Source: Castor canadensis
Lineage: Eukaryota; Chordata; Mammalia; Rodentia; Castoridae
Direction of reading: 5' to 3'
Assembly: GCF_047511655.1 (NCBI RefSeq)
Contig: NC_133389.1
Coordinates: 153,651,973-153,715,972 of the forward strand
DNA: 64,000 bases
Of this stretch, positions 13,276 to 25,040 are shown one piece after another. Both the position numbers and the translations under genes were made by a program. The notes under the pieces are model-generated. The model made no database searches. It worked only from the letters and a program-made list of their open reading frames with translations, and had not been told where the DNA came from. Every line of letters starts with the position of its first letter. The first letter of the stretch is position 1.

Positions 13276-14487
13276 ATAAATTATGGATTAAAGTCCTTTA
13301 AAGCATCACCCTTTAAAGGATATTCTTTACCTGATTTTTTTGTTGTTCGTTTTGCAATATCAAAATTGTGACAATAATTGAAGACAATGACAATAAGAGA
13401 AAAATAATAGTCTTCAATGGTATCTCACACTTTTATTTCTATAACCTAGAACTTTAGACAAAGATTGTGTTACTTAGAACACAAATCTGTGCAAATTTTA
13501 GCACAAAGGCTAAAATATTGGCAAGTAAACAAGAGGGAAACTTGTTACTGTCTTCCTTAATGATCTGAATGAACTAACTCAGGGAGATCAAGGATGTTGG
13601 AGCTCTGGTCTCCTTCTTGCTCGACCATGCTCAGGTTACAGCTTTCATCGCCTGGTCTAAGATAGCTAGCGGCTCTAACCTCCACCATGACTTCCACATG
13701 AGCAAGCAGGAGCAGAAAGGCGGTAAGGTCATATTCCAATTTTTTTTAAGGCATGACCTGTAACTCGCACATCATTTTCTCTCATTTCCTGTTGGCTAGA
13801 TCTAGTCACAGTCACATCTGGCTGTAAAGGTGGCTGAGAATTGTAAATCTTTGGTGGCATAGTTACATGTCCAGCTAAATTTTTCTATTACTAAAAAAAA
13901 AAAAAGGCAAGCAGATAATGAAGGGACAGTTAGCATTTTCTGCCACTGGGAGTCTTTGGAAACAACTGAATTGTGACTATGGAGTGAAATTTTTGTACAT
14001 ATTTTTCTATATAGTTAACTTGAGCATAATTATATTCAATGAATAATGCATACTCTACTGTGGGTTTTATTATTAATCTTCAGTTTTTTCTGTATTAGGA
14101 ATTAATGAAGAGATCATGCTACTCATTTTCTGTGCTACAGCAGTCATTTTTTTTGTGTCTAGCTTGTACCTTTTATCTACCAATTGCATAAAATTCTTAT
14201 TTTCTGAAAATACATTTCTTATAGTACAGTCCTGCAAATACCTGGTGCAAATTACCTTTTTAATAAGCTCAAACTTTTCTTTTTTTTTCTTTTCTTCCTA
14301 TTGATGTACCCTCCAATTTAGTTTGGGCCGCCACAAAAACAGACAGAAAGCCCAGGGATTATTTTCTTTTGCATCCTAGTGCAAAGCAAAAGAAAACTGC
14401 AAATTGTTCACAACTTCTCTTGATTTTTCTTTCTTACTTTGAGAGCTTTCTGTTGCTTCTGTTCATTGCTTCTTGCTTCAATAGTTC
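13276..14487. other. Intergenic, one possible unnamed old repeat
   Basis: Mostly AT-rich single-copy sequence. About 13560-13880 has a composition and phrasing (CTGGCTGTAAAGGTGGCTGA, ATGTCCAGCTAAATTTTTC) that resembles an old dispersed repeat I cannot classify. No gene. Confidence 0.4.
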
Positions 14488-14935
14488 CCCAAATAATTCT
14501 TTCTAACTCATTCTATGAGATATTACACTGATACCAAAATCAAATATATCACAAGCAAACTACAGATGAATATCTCTTGTGATATTCAGAGGCAAAAATC
14601 CTCAAAAAATACTTACAAACAGAATCCAGGACATATAAGAAAGATTATACATGAAGACATTCAAATAAGATTTATTTTAGGAATGCAAAGTTTGTTCAAC
14701 ATACAAAAAACAATCAGTGTAATATACCATATTAATAGGATAAAAAAATCATCTCAGTAGACACAGAAAAAGTATCTGACAAAGTTCAGCACTCCTATTG
14801 CTAGAGCAACTAAGTAAGAAAAGGAAATGAAAGTATCCATATTAGAAAGGAAGAATGAAACCATTTGCAGATGACATGATTGTCTATGTAGAAAACTCCA
14901 GAGAACACATACATACATGCAACACCAACATGTGA
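14488..14935 (+). mobile_element. Ancient L1 fragment (ORF2 RT region)
   Basis: Sense L1 ORF2 nucleotide landmarks: CTAACTCATTCTATGAGATA, ACACTGATACCAAAATC, AGGAATGCAAAGTTTGTTCA, AATATACCATATTAATAGG, CTCAGTAGACACAGAAAAAG and TTTGCAGATGACATGATTG (the RT FADD motif region). Frame is broken in many places; old L1M-type. Confidence 0.8.
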
Positions 14936-15120
14936 ATTCAGCATGACTGAAGGATACAAGAGCCTTATACAAAGCAGATCAGTTGTATCCACTCAATGCC
15001 AGGTAAAGGTTGGTAGTTTTCCATTTTTTGTCAAAAGCAATGCCTTTGTGATGGGGGTTCAAATGAAGAAGACTCATCCACTGTACAGAGTCTGTTTCTT
15101 GTGTAGTACTATGAAACTAC

Positions 15121-15212
15121 TTTTTATTTTTTGGTGGCACTGGGGTTTGAACTCAGGGCCTCATACTTGCTAGGCAGGTGCTCTTACCACCTGAGCCATT
15201 TCACCAGCCCCA
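15121..15212 (-). repeat. ID-like tRNA-Ala-derived SINE
   Basis: Antisense tRNA-derived SINE: a T-rich lead (its A tail), GGTTTGAACTCAGGGCC (complement of the pol III B box), TTGCTAGGCAGGTGCTC, and CCACCTGAGCCA (complement of the A-box side). Confidence 0.9.
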
Positions 15213-15548
15213 CCTTTTATGTTTAATTTCATACTCACAATGGATGTTCTTAAAATGTCAGGTCCTGGGGGAAGAGCACTTTCATTTAACAAAGTTTCAT
15301 TTGTCTACAGTGAAATGAGAAAAACACAGTTGATGAAGTGCACTTTTAATTCAATGAAAAAAGTTATTATTTTGAGAATATATTCTTCATACTTCTTTAG
15401 TGACAAATATATTCTTCCTTAGAATTTTTCCTGATAACTCATACTAGGATCTTTTTGTTTTAAATTTTTATTTATTTAGTACTATTTTCTGGTAAGGTAA
15501 AAGGTAATAAAGTTAAAATAACAAGATTAGTTAAACAGTTAACTTTTA

Positions 15549-15755
15549 GTGGTGCAGGAGTTTGAACTCAGGGCCTCACACTTGCTAAGCAGGTGCTTTA
15601 CTATTTGAGCTACTCCACCGGTTCTTTTCTGTGTTGGGTATTTTTGAGATAAGTTCTCTCAAACTATTTGTCCAGGGTTGGCTTTGAACTGCAATCCTCC
15701 TGATCTCTGCCTCTGAGCTGCTAGGATTATAGGTATGAACCACTGGCACCTGGCT
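15549..15755 (-). repeat. Composite B1-ID (B1-dID-like) SINE
   Basis: Antisense dimer. An ID-like unit comes first on this strand (GTTTGAACTCAGGGCCTCA, TAAGCAGGTGCTTTAC). A B1-like unit follows (TTTTTGAGATAAG, CAGGGTTGGCTTTGAACTG, ATCCTCCTGATCTCTGCC, GGATTATAGGTATGAACCAC). The fixed order and spacing recur in several other copies here, so it is one family, not chance neighbours. Confidence 0.85.
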
Positions 15756-16487
15756 AATTTTTGAAAACTTACTTTATGTAATTCAAGTCTGAGAACCACA
15801 TGGGGAACATACATCAGCTGTGTTTACTGTGTGTTTAGGGCTCCCTAACTTACCTATTCCTATTTCTCATTTTGTCTTCCTTTTGGTCTTTATTCAGCTT
15901 ATCTAACAAGCTTGTCTCATCAATTCTCTTATTTGTTATGAACTAGTAAAATGTGGTGGGGAAGCAGCTTGGATGATTTGGGATTACTCGTAATCTCAAT
16001 GTCATTCCTCAAAAATAGAAAGAATGTAATGTGGGAGGCATGGATCTTAAATACTTTTAGTGATCAAATAGGAAAAACTGGGTTAAAATTGCTGAGAATT
16101 TGGTTGAGCAATGAGAAAGAATTCATAAAACAGAGCAGTTATTAAACTTAGAGCAGCCTACTGAGATCTAGTTTGGAGTTCTGTCCCTGTGGAATGCTAC
16201 CCAGGTCAACTCACATCTGCTCAAGTTTTGGACACCGAGACTGGGCCTGCTAACCTCTGGATAGTCATTCTAGCTATCTGATTACAAACGTTTTGATGAC
16301 CTACCCAAAATTCCCATATGGCTTTTATATCACTGTGTGTACTCTTAAGCGTCCAAGTTTTTTGAGTAAGGTCTATAAATCAACACTGATCCATGAGCTT
16401 AAAAAATGTTTTCTGACCATCACAGTTGGAATTACTTCATTTAAAAATATTTTATAATTTCTTCTATGTGCCAAGCACTTTAAAAAT
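15756..16487. other. Intergenic, no gene seen
   Basis: Single-copy AT-rich sequence; chance ORFs only. Confidence 0.5.
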
Positions 16488-16758
16488 TATTAATAAACTG
16501 TATTTACAGCAGTTTTAGGTTCATAATAAAGTTAAATGAAAATTGCAGACAGTTCTTATATATTTCCTGTCCCCACATGTGCACAACCTTCACAACATCC
16601 TGCACCAGAGTGGTGAGTTTGTTAAAATTAATGAACTTATGCTGACTTACTACTATTTCCTAAAGTCTATAGTTTATATTAGGGTGATTCAGTCCTGGCA
16701 TTGCATGTTCTACGGGTTTGGGAAAGTGTACCCACCATTGAAAATACTTCCGTTTTAA
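16488..16758 (-). mobile_element. Ancient L1M 3' UTR fragment
   Basis: Shares its sequence, in reverse orientation, with the 3' end of the old L1 at 21560-21790. Examples are TGAACTTATGCTGACTTACT, TAAAGTCTATAGTTTATATT and CATGTTCTACGGGTTTGGG here versus their complements there. Confidence 0.7.
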
Positions 16759-16939
16759 TATTCAGTCAATAATGTTTTATTAACTTCAGCAATTTCATGA
16801 TTTTGTTCATTATAGTAAAAACTGGTGAACATTATAAAGTGAGCAAAAATTCTAGAGAAACTGGAGTGCTCTATATTTTCACATTGGATTTAGGATCTCA
16901 GAAGAGTACACTGTTTTGCTATTTTTGAGACAAAAAAGT

Positions 16940-17080
16940 TATTTATTCTCTGTTTGTAAAAGGAAAGAAATGATGGCCCAAAGCAGTTAACCATCTTGTA
17001 TGAGGTAATACAATCACCATTAGAAGACAGATTTCCTGATTCTTAGTCTATTGTTTGTTCAGTAGCATTGAGCTGGCTTC
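16940..17080 (-). repeat. MIR SINE relic
   Basis: Antisense MIR-like: GAAATGATGGCCCAAAGCAG, TTAACCATCTTGTATGAGG, then ACAGATTTCCTGATTCTTAG (complement of the upstream MIR part). Confidence 0.5.
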
Positions 17081-18238
17081 CTCAGGATTTCTGCTCTGAA
17101 AAGTCATCTCTAAAGGGAGCTATTCAAAATTAAAAAATATTCAAAATTATAGTCTTTTCAGTTCTGATGAAGGATGCTATGATTTATTTTGTAGAACTGG
17201 AGCTCCTGGCCTACAGATTTCCACAAATGCTCTTATCTTCTTAAACTCACCTGTGTTCATAGACTCAAGGAGTATTGGAGACGGGGGTGCTTTAGAGATT
17301 GTCTAGTCTAGAATCTCTTAAATGATCCAAAGCTGCAAAATTCTGCCTTAAAATTAAACCTTTCATAAAAACCCACAGTAAGAAGCAGGTCCAAGTGGAG
17401 TTGTGAGCAGGGAATTGGATCTAGGTCACTTCCTCAATTTTCCCCACTGACCCCAGCATCTGTGTCAGAGCCCTGGGCTCCGTGGTGAGACATTTCAAGA
17501 CCAAAGGCCCAGCCTTTGTTTCTAACCCCTGAGGAAACTTAGAACATGCTTTTGTTTTCCAAAGTTATACCCTTGAGTAAATTCTTAAGAAAGAGTATGT
17601 GAAAGGTGAAAATTTGATCTCTTACAAGTCTAAAATGTTATTTTTCCTGATTCTTGACTAAGGATATGTAAGTTGAAAATAATTTTCTTCCAGAATTTTG
17701 AAGGGCATGTCTTCATTGGCATAGAAGTCAGATGCCAGTCTGATTTTATCCTTCTTTTATGGGGAACATATTTCTTTTCTTCTCTGGATAGTTAGAATTT
17801 GACAAAATTAAAATTTTTCCTTTTGCTACAAGCTTGACCCCTTTAATATTGGTAATTATTTGTATTACATGTAAGATGCCTGTAGATGTGGTAAATGTGT
17901 GTATGGGCATGAATATATTTGTTCCTACCATCCTTAACACTGAATGTTAATGGCCTACTTCTTCCCTACTTTTCAGTGAGGACTTATTTCACTTGTATGT
18001 TTCTGCAAAGAAATGATGCCCTCCCATAGCAACCAGCATTGTCAATTCCTGTCCCATTGATAGAGGTGAGAATTCCCTGCTATTGCTGCTACCCTGGACC
18101 CACTTTAAAAAAATATGGGAGTTTTAAGTAATCTATGAATTCAGAGTCATAGGAAGGGCAGAGCCTATGAAAGCAGGAACAACCTGCTACTGATTCTGGA
18201 GTTAAAGTCTTACTAAGGATAATTTTTTCCATGAGTTT
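17081..18238. other. Intergenic, no gene seen
   Basis: Single-copy. About 17360-17530 is GC-richer than its surroundings. No gene or clear repeat. Confidence 0.5.
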
Positions 18239-18727
18239 GGGAGGTTAATTTTATGTGGCAACTTGATTAAGTCACAGGGTGATCAGATATTTGGTCAAAC
18301 ACTATTGTGGAAGTGGTTATGAGGGTGCTTGTGGATGAGATTAGCATCTATCTTGGTAGACTGAGTACAGCAGATCACCTTCTTCCACGCGGATGAGCCT
18401 CATCTAGTCTGCAGAAGACCTGAATAGAATGAAAAGGATGACCCTTTCCTCACTAATTGAGAATTCCTTCTGCCTGACTGAAACATCAAAGTGGAACATT
18501 AGTTGTTTTCTTATCTTCAGATTGGAACTGAGATTGTCTCTTCCTGAGGCCTTTGGACAGGAACTATACTGTAGACTCTCTTATATCTCCAATTACAGAT
18601 CTTGGGACTTAACCTCAGCAATCATATGAGTGAATTCCTTGTCATGAATCTCTTGTGTGTGTGACTCTATGTGTATACACACATCCTTTAGGCTCTGCTT
18701 CTTTGGAGAACCCTGGTTAATACAATG
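18239..18727 (-). mobile_element. MLT2-type solitary LTR fossil (ERVL)
   Basis: Best preserved MLT2 relic here: GGTTAATTTTATGTGGCAAC, CAGATATTTGGTCAAACACT, TGGATGAGATTAGCATC, GAGCCTCATCTAGTC, GAATTCCTTCTGCCTGAC and the closing TTTGGAGAACCCTGGTTAAT. Solitary LTR with no internal part; ancient, mammal-wide age class. Confidence 0.88.
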
Positions 18728-18750
18728 TCAGATTGGTGACCAATCTGACA
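18726..18750. repeat. Perfect short palindrome
   Basis: A 12-bp arm, TGTCAGATTGGT, a single central G, and the exact reverse complement ACCAATCTGACA. It touches the end of the MLT2 LTR. Each arm contains a CCAAT box (ATTGG/CCAAT). Confidence 0.9.
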
Positions 18751-18879
18751 TTTATCTGTTTTTTAAAACATGTATTTTGTTTCGTTAGCTGAAATTCTAC
18801 TAATCAGTGCCTCATTTAGTTCAATAAGCATTTGAAATATAAAGAAATACCTTATGGTTTCTGGTACACTATGTTAGAA

Positions 18880-21840
18880 GCTTATAGATTACCACTCTAC
18901 CCTATCAATAAGTAAAAAGCTGAACATACTGAAAAATCAACAACTCTTCTTAGACCCATCAGAGAAATGAGGCCACAGGGTAAACCACTGCCCTAAAATT
19001 GGAGAGACAGACAGACAGATACAGAAACTCCTCAGCAGAAACCTCTAAGGGAACCAGAATTGGGATAAGAAAACTAAGTTATAATTGGTGAATTCTGGAA
19101 GGTCAGGGGAAGCGTCCAGTAAAGGTAGAGGAAAAGAAACCTTTTTGAAATAGGTCTGCTATTCTTATGGGGAAAACTACTTTACGAGAGCCTAACCTAC
19201 TGGAGTTTTATCAGAGACTAACCTGCCTCGGGAAATTCATAGCATTGAATGCATATATTCAAAAATAAAAAGGATCTGAAATAATAATTTAAGCTTTCAC
19301 CTATGACACTACGAAAACAAGAGCAAATTAATTCCAAAGTAAGCAAAAACAAAGCGTTAATAAAAATTGGAGCAGAAATCACTGAAATTGAAAATAATAA
19401 ATCAGAGAAAATCAACAAAATCAAAAGCTGATTCTTTGAAAAGATCAATAATGAGCCTATGCCAGACCAAGAAAAAAAGACACAAATTATTAATTTGAGA
19501 AATGAAAGCAGTACATCAATATAGTTCCTATGGATAAAAAAGGATAATAAATCAATATTATGAACAATCACATACTCATAAATTGATAATGTCGATGAAG
19601 TGGACCACTTACTTAAAAGACACAATTTGCCAAAACTCAGACAAGAAGAAACGGACAACTGCAACAGATTAATGTCTACTAAAGAAATTGAATCAAGAAT
19701 TAATAACCTTCCAAAACAGAAGGTTCCAGGCTCAGATGGATTCACTGGTGAATTCTACAAAATACTGAAGAAAGAAATTATGTCAATTGTCAAAAGTTTA
19801 TTCTCAAAGATAGAAGCAGATGGAATATTTCCTAACTCATTCTGTGAGTCTAAAATTACCCTAACACCAAAAGCAGACAGACATTACAAAAAAAGAAAAC
19901 TAAAGGTCAACATCTCTCTGAATATAGATGCCAAAATTCCCATTAAAATATTGCAAATTTTGTCCAGCGTGACCCTGTACACTGTTACAAAGTGGGATTT
20001 ACCCTCCAGGTATGCAAAGTTGGTTTGGCATTTGAAAATTAATCAAAATGATCCGTCATATCAAAAGATTAAAGAAGGAAAAATCACACAATCATATTAA
20101 AACATGCAGAAAAGGTATTTGACAAAACCCAACACTCATTCATGATAAAAGCCAAGCACATCAGAAATGAGAGGATAATTCCTTAACTTGATAAAGAAAA
20201 TTTACAAAAATCTAGAGCTAACATGCTTTATGGTAAGAAACTTGCAGCTTTTTCATAAAAATCTAAAATGAGGCAAGGATTGTTTCTTTTCTTTTTTTTG
20301 ATGGTACTTGGGTTTGAACTCAGGGCCTTACATTTGTTAGGCGCTGCTCTACCACTTGAGCCACACCCCCATCCCAAGGATTGCTCCTTTTATTACTACT
20401 TTTAACTGGAAGCCCTAGCTGATGCAAAAAGACATGGGGAGGAAATAAGGAAATAGAAGGTATGCAGATTAAGAAGGAAGAAACATTTACTAACTGTCTC
20501 TACTTACAGATGACATGGCTATCTATTTAGAAAATCTGAAGGAATCAAGAGAAACATCAGGAACTAATTAGCAAGTTTATAGGCTACAATGCTAATATGC
20601 AAAAGCCAATTGGTTTCCTATATACCAGCAATTAATAAATGAAATTTGAAATTAAAGACATATTACCATATACATTAATATCCATCAAAATGAAATTTTT
20701 AGATTTGAATCTAACAAAATATGTGTTTTATATGACAAAAACTGCAAAAACACTTATGAAAGTTATGAAAGAGGAACTAAATAAATGGAGAGATACCTAG
20801 TCTATTTCCCGGACAGAAAGACTAGATATCGTCAAGATATCAGTTCTTCCTTACTTAATCTACATACTTAACACAATCCCAAAAAAATAACACATTGTCT
20901 TGTGGATGTTGCAAAGAAGCAAAGGCAATAGTCTGTTCAGCAAATAATTCTGGAATAAGTAGACAAAAATGAAGTGGGATAGATAAAGCAACAATGAATG
21001 GTATAGAGTCTTAGGAAGTCACCTTAACGGTTTCTTACAAAACTAAACATTTCCTTACCATATAACCCAGAAGTCATGCTGCTTGGTATTTTTACCAAAA
21101 TGAACAGTAAACTTAGGCCCACATAAAAATTTGCACTTGCATGTTTATAGCAGCTCTATTAATAATTGTTAAAATTTGAAAGAAACCAAGATGCCCTTCA
21201 GTAGTGGATAATAAACGATGGCACATCCAGACAATGGGATATTATTTGGTAGTAAAAAGAAATGCAATATCAAGCCAACAGGAAAATACAGTGGAATCTT
21301 TTTTTAAATGGAGTTCATTACTTTATTTTCATACACGCATATAAAGTACTTTGGTCAAATGTGGGTAATTTTAAACAAATATTACTAAGTGAAAGAAACA
21401 TTCTGAAAAGCTTACCTACTGAATGATTTCAACTATATGACATTCTGAAAAAGGCAAAACTGTAGAGGCAGTAAAAATATTAGTGGTTTCCAGGGGCTAA
21501 TGGAGAGAGAAAAATGAGCAGGAGGAGAGAGAAATTTTAGGACAGTGAAATTATTATGTATGACACTACAATGATAGACACATGCCATTATAAAGTTGTC
21601 CAAATCCACAGAATGTGTAACACCAAGAGTGAGACCTAATGTAAACTCTGGACTTTGGGTGATGATGTATCAGCATGGGCTCATTGAATGTAACAAATGT
21701 ACTACTCTCATGTAGGGTGTTGCTAGGGGAGGAGGTTGTACATTTGTAGGGATAGTGGTATATGGCGACTCTGTGCATTCTGTTCAACTTTACCTTGAGC
21801 CTAAAACTGTCCTAAAATGAGTTTCATTAATAATAAAATA
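18880..21840 (+). mobile_element. Ancient L1 (L1M-type), ORF2 remnants to 3' end
   Basis: The frame at 19600-20100 keeps L1 ORF2 motifs: LPKLRQEETDNCNRLMSTKE, then ESRINNLPKQKVPGSDGFTG (start of the RT domain), then KITLTPK. Upstream, 19330-19450 matches the ORF2 linker (GCAAATTAATTCCAAAGTAA; AAGCTGATTCTTTGAAAAG). Downstream lie an RT remnant (TACTTACAGATGACATGGC, 20500) and an L1M 3' UTR ending near 21840. Many frame breaks. An ID-like SINE (20290-20376) has inserted into it. The 18880-19200 segment is less certain as L1. Confidence 0.8.
20290..20376 (-). repeat. ID-like SINE inserted in ancient L1
   Basis: Antisense ID-like: T tract, ATGGTACTTGGGTTTGAACT, CAGGGCCTTACATTTG, CTCTACCACTTGAGCCAC. 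It splits the L1 RT region, so it is younger than that L1. Confidence 0.88.
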
Positions 21841-22162
21841 AACATAAAGAAACGTTTGGAATAGTAAGGGAATTTCAATGGTTATTCACAAGTTAGTACA
21901 AATTAGGTTGGGAGGGTTGGTTTTCCTCTACCTAGGGGGAAAGTGAGCTATGAATAAATATAAGTAGAGAAAGGAGAAAGACTGGAATTTTAGGTCTTAT
22001 GGAGATGTAATAGTACTGAAACTTGGGGAGGAAGAAACTAGTAGGTGTTAGGGAATAGGGGGGTAAAATGGTGCCAATGATTTTTGCCAGTTTAAAAATG
22101 GTATCCAAGTTTAGTTCATCTTAATTGAACTAAAGTATGTCTAGAGAGCTGGTAAAATAGTA
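21841..22162. other. Intergenic, no gene seen
   Basis: Purine-rich single-copy spacer between the old L1 and an LTR relic. Confidence 0.4.
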
Positions 22163-22582
22163 TTTCTAGGTGTGTCGGTGAGGGTGTTTCTAGAAGAGAT
22201 AAGCACTTGAATTGATAGAGTGAGCAAAGAAGATTCCCAACTCACCTATTTGGGTGGGCATCCGTCAATCAGTTGAGGGACTAAACGGAACACAAAGGTG
22301 GAGGAAGGGTGAATTTTTTCTATCTGCTTGATCTGTTTGATCCATCTGTGTTTGATTTTGGTCTTGGATAGGGACTTACGTCATTGGCTTCCTTGGTTCT
22401 CAGGCCTTTGGGTTTGGGCTGGAACCGTGCCTCCAGCTCTCCTGGGCCTCTTGATTATAGATAAGAGATCGTGGGATTTCTTAGCCTCCATAACTCATAA
22501 ATCAAGCCATCATAAAAAGTCTCTACCTGTCTATCCATTCTTTCTACTGATTCTGTTTCTTTAGAGAACCCTGACTGAAACA
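22163..22582 (-). mobile_element. MLT2-type solitary LTR fossil (ERVL)
   Basis: Third MLT2 relic: GTGAGGGTGTTTCTAGAAGA, GGGTGGGCATCCGTCAATCA, GTTCTCAGGCCTTTGGGTTT, TCTGTTTCTTTAGAGAACCC, then TGACTGAAACAC. Ancient and fragmentary LTR; same orientation as the copies at 9385 and 18239. Confidence 0.82.
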
Positions 22583-22699
22583 CTAGGGTTGGCCCTATGT
22601 TGTGTGAACTTAGTGTTGTGGTAACGTATATTAGGTTAATTTCTCTTTTATGACACAGTCATCTACATGTAGAATTTTGCATCATTGTTTCTAAAGATT

Positions 22700-23240
22700 T
22701 CACTTCTTAATTCTTTTTCTTATCTCATTGTATTAACCAGGATTTCTAGAATAATGTCGAATAACAGAGAATGGTAGTTGGATTCCTAGCATTGTTTCTG
22801 ACTAATTTGAACATGCCCAGAGTTGTGATCTTAAATATAATATGTACTTTTGATTTCTGTTGATAATCCAGAGTGAGAAGAATGAATTTGTAATAAAAAA
22901 GCATTACTAAGAGGTTTACTAGAAATGGGCATTGAATTTTATCAAGTGTCCATTAAATAACTTTAATCAGTCAGGTTTTATTATGTTATATTAACTTGCA
23001 TTGATTTCATAACTTTTAATTTGTAACATATACTTGCACACATTTGTAGTTTTCACGGATACATAAATGTGTGATATATGTATTTTTTACAATCTTACCA
23101 CACCTTTCCCTATAACCCAGATGAACAACCTAACTTGTATCCTTTATTTTTCTCCATAATAATGAAATTCTTTACATATAAGCATTTTATGTTCTTTGTG
23201 CATTTTGCTTTTCTTATCCAACAATAGCTCATGGAAATCC
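22700..23240 (-). mobile_element. Ancient L1 fragment(s)
   Basis: The antisense L1 phrase GGTTTACTAGAAATGGGCAT followed by TGAATTTTATCAAGTGTC matches old ORF2 antisense. 23020-23240 looks like an L1ME-type 3' segment (CTTATCCAACAATAGCTCAT). Weakly supported boundaries. Confidence 0.45.
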
Positions 23241-23249
23241 CTCCAGGTT

Positions 23250-23460
23250 AAAAGACGTTATATTTTAGTCCAGGCTCTGCTCTATATTAACTGTGTGTCC
23301 TTGTGTAGGTTAACTAACCTTTCTAGCACAAGTTTTCCCACCTAAACATGAGGACAATTATTGCTTTCTCCTAGGACTATTGTGAGAACAAAATGAAATA
23401 TATACTTAGCTCTAAACACAGAACATAGGAGATAGTTGGTTTTAGGCAAATGTGAAGCAA
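23250..23460 (+). repeat. MIR SINE relic
   Basis: Sense MIR: CCAGGCTCTGCTCTATATTA, ACTGTGTGTCCTTGTGTAGG, TTTTCCCACCTAAACATGAG, GACTATTGTGAGAACAAAAT, and an end resembling ACATAGGAGATAGTTGG. Confidence 0.75.
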
Positions 23461-23589
23461 TCTTATGCCTGGGACAGGGAAAACAAACTTTTTCTTTCTC
23501 TTTTGGCAGTTAGGGCATTTGGTCCTAACTCAGCCAATGCTGGAGCACCTACTAAGGGGCCCTAGGGTACCCTGGGTAGTGGTTTGGTT

Positions 23590-23815
23590 CAGAGAACAGT
23601 CTGGAGCCCCATGACCTGGCTATAAATCTATCCTCCATCACTTTTTGGTTAGGTTGCCTTGGAAAAGTTTCTCAATCTACCTGTGATTCTGTTGCTACGT
23701 CTTTAAAATGGAAATAACAGCCGTTACACCTATGGCAGGTATAACATGAAATGATGCATGTGAAGCACTTGAAGCCATGCCTGGTACACTGAAGGTACTC
23801 CATAAGTATAGGCGA
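23590..23815 (+). repeat. MIR SINE relic
   Basis: Sense MIR: CAGTCTGGAGCCCCATGACC, GCCTTGGAAAAGTTTCTCAA, GTCTTTAAAATGGAAATAAC, GCACTTGAAGCCATGCCTGG, and a closing AGGTACTCCATAAGTAT. Confidence 0.8.
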
Positions 23816-24595
23816 GGAACATGAAGCACATGGGCGCTGAAGTCAACTGGCTTAGCTCTGCTTTTGGCTGGCCATTGGATGTCATTACAAGCACCAAGAT
23901 CCTAATTTTTATCTGCAAAATAGAATACCCACTTTTAAGTGCTTTTTGAGAACAAAACAGGGTAATTTATGAATGGACGTGGTGGAGTGTAGTAAGTGGT
24001 GGGTGCAGGCCAGCTCCCTCTGTCATTTTCATAGTCCAGCCTGTGGACTGAATATACTTCGACTGATTGTCCTAGACTTTGACCATCCTTCACAGTTCTG
24101 TCCATTTTGAAAATGGCCCTGCCAACAAATTTCAGAATACAAATTGGCAGTGAACTCGAGCATCTTACCTGCCCATTCTCTTTAGGAGGTCAGGACCCAG
24201 CCCAGAGGGGGCTGGGGTCTCACCAGCTGATGTCAACTTGTCTTGGTTCTTCCCTGTGTGTGGGGTACATCTTTTATTTAAAATTACTTATCTCTGGGTG
24301 CGGATCTGCTGGTCAGGGAAGGCTGGCAGGATGCTAGTGCGGTGTTTGCAGTGAGAGGACGTGGGAATGAGACCCAGAGGGATGAAGTACGTGTCTCTCA
24401 GCTGGCTTCCTTGTCCTCATCAGGATTTTGCAATCCTCCAAGGACATCTCAGTTTCCTTCTCAAATCCCTGCAAGAAAGCTCTTCCACTTCCCCACCAAA
24501 GCAAAGCAAAAACAAAATATGCTGTTTTTTGGGCAGTCGTCTGCTTCAACGCTAACACATAATTCTCTTAGAGAGCTGCTCAGGGACAGGTATCA

Positions 24596-24603
24596 TGACG
24601 TCA
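24596..24603. promoter_or_regulatory. Consensus CRE (TGACGTCA)
   Basis: Perfect 8-bp palindromic cAMP-response element, the binding site for CREB/ATF and some AP-1 dimers. It contains a CpG, which is usually lost unless young or kept. A single motif of this length can be chance. Confidence 0.4.
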
Positions 24604-24838
24604 GACAAATCGTCCATCTTTTCTTGCAGGGACTCTTGTTTCTGTTGGCAAAGCAGGAATTCATTACATTTGCTCTCTGAACCCGTGCTTAAAACCGCTA
24701 AAAAATTAAATTAAAAAGTCCTGTCCATCACACTGCATTGCATGCATGCCTACAGAGTCCGTTCATTTTTTCCCCACCTCGGAAAAGGAACAAAAGCATT
24801 TAGACAGCTGTGTGCTTTGAGTGTTAAGTATGATTCAG

Positions 24839-24857
24839 TACTACCCTCTAGTGGCCA
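24839..24857 (-). promoter_or_regulatory. Candidate CTCF site
   Basis: The plus strand reads TACTACCCTCTAGTGGCCA. The minus strand therefore gives TGGCCACTAGAGGGTAGTA, matching the CTCF core (CCAC-AG-GGG) at nearly all strongly weighted positions. Confidence 0.55.
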
Positions 24858-25040
24858 TGATGGGGAATTGCAGAAGGCTCTGAGCTACAAAGGGATCTGG
24901 AGATTTCAGAGCAGGAAAACCTTTTCAATAATTAATAATTACTCTTTACTACCTAATAATATGAAATGCTCTTCCCCACTTTACCCAAGTGAGTTTAGTT
25001 ACATAGAACGCATTTCAATTTTTCAATAACCTCATTACCT

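Larger units (their letters stand above)
23830..25040. promoter_or_regulatory. Repeat-poor block, candidate regulatory element
   Basis: About 1.2 kb without a recognisable repeat in an otherwise repeat-rich region. It is somewhat GC-richer, with a full palindromic CRE (24596-24603) and a strong CTCF-like site (24839-24857). Overlapping open frames on both strands (24334-24680) look like composition effects. By position it is about 36 kb upstream of the ICOS start. Regulatory function is inference only. Confidence 0.35.

Noticed and set aside
19218-19745. 175-codon minus-strand frame
   Set aside because: Antisense shadow of the ancient L1 ORF2 on the plus strand.
24334-24680. Overlapping frames on both strands in the repeat-poor block
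   Set aside because: No recognisable homology, start context or splice structure; likely GC composition.
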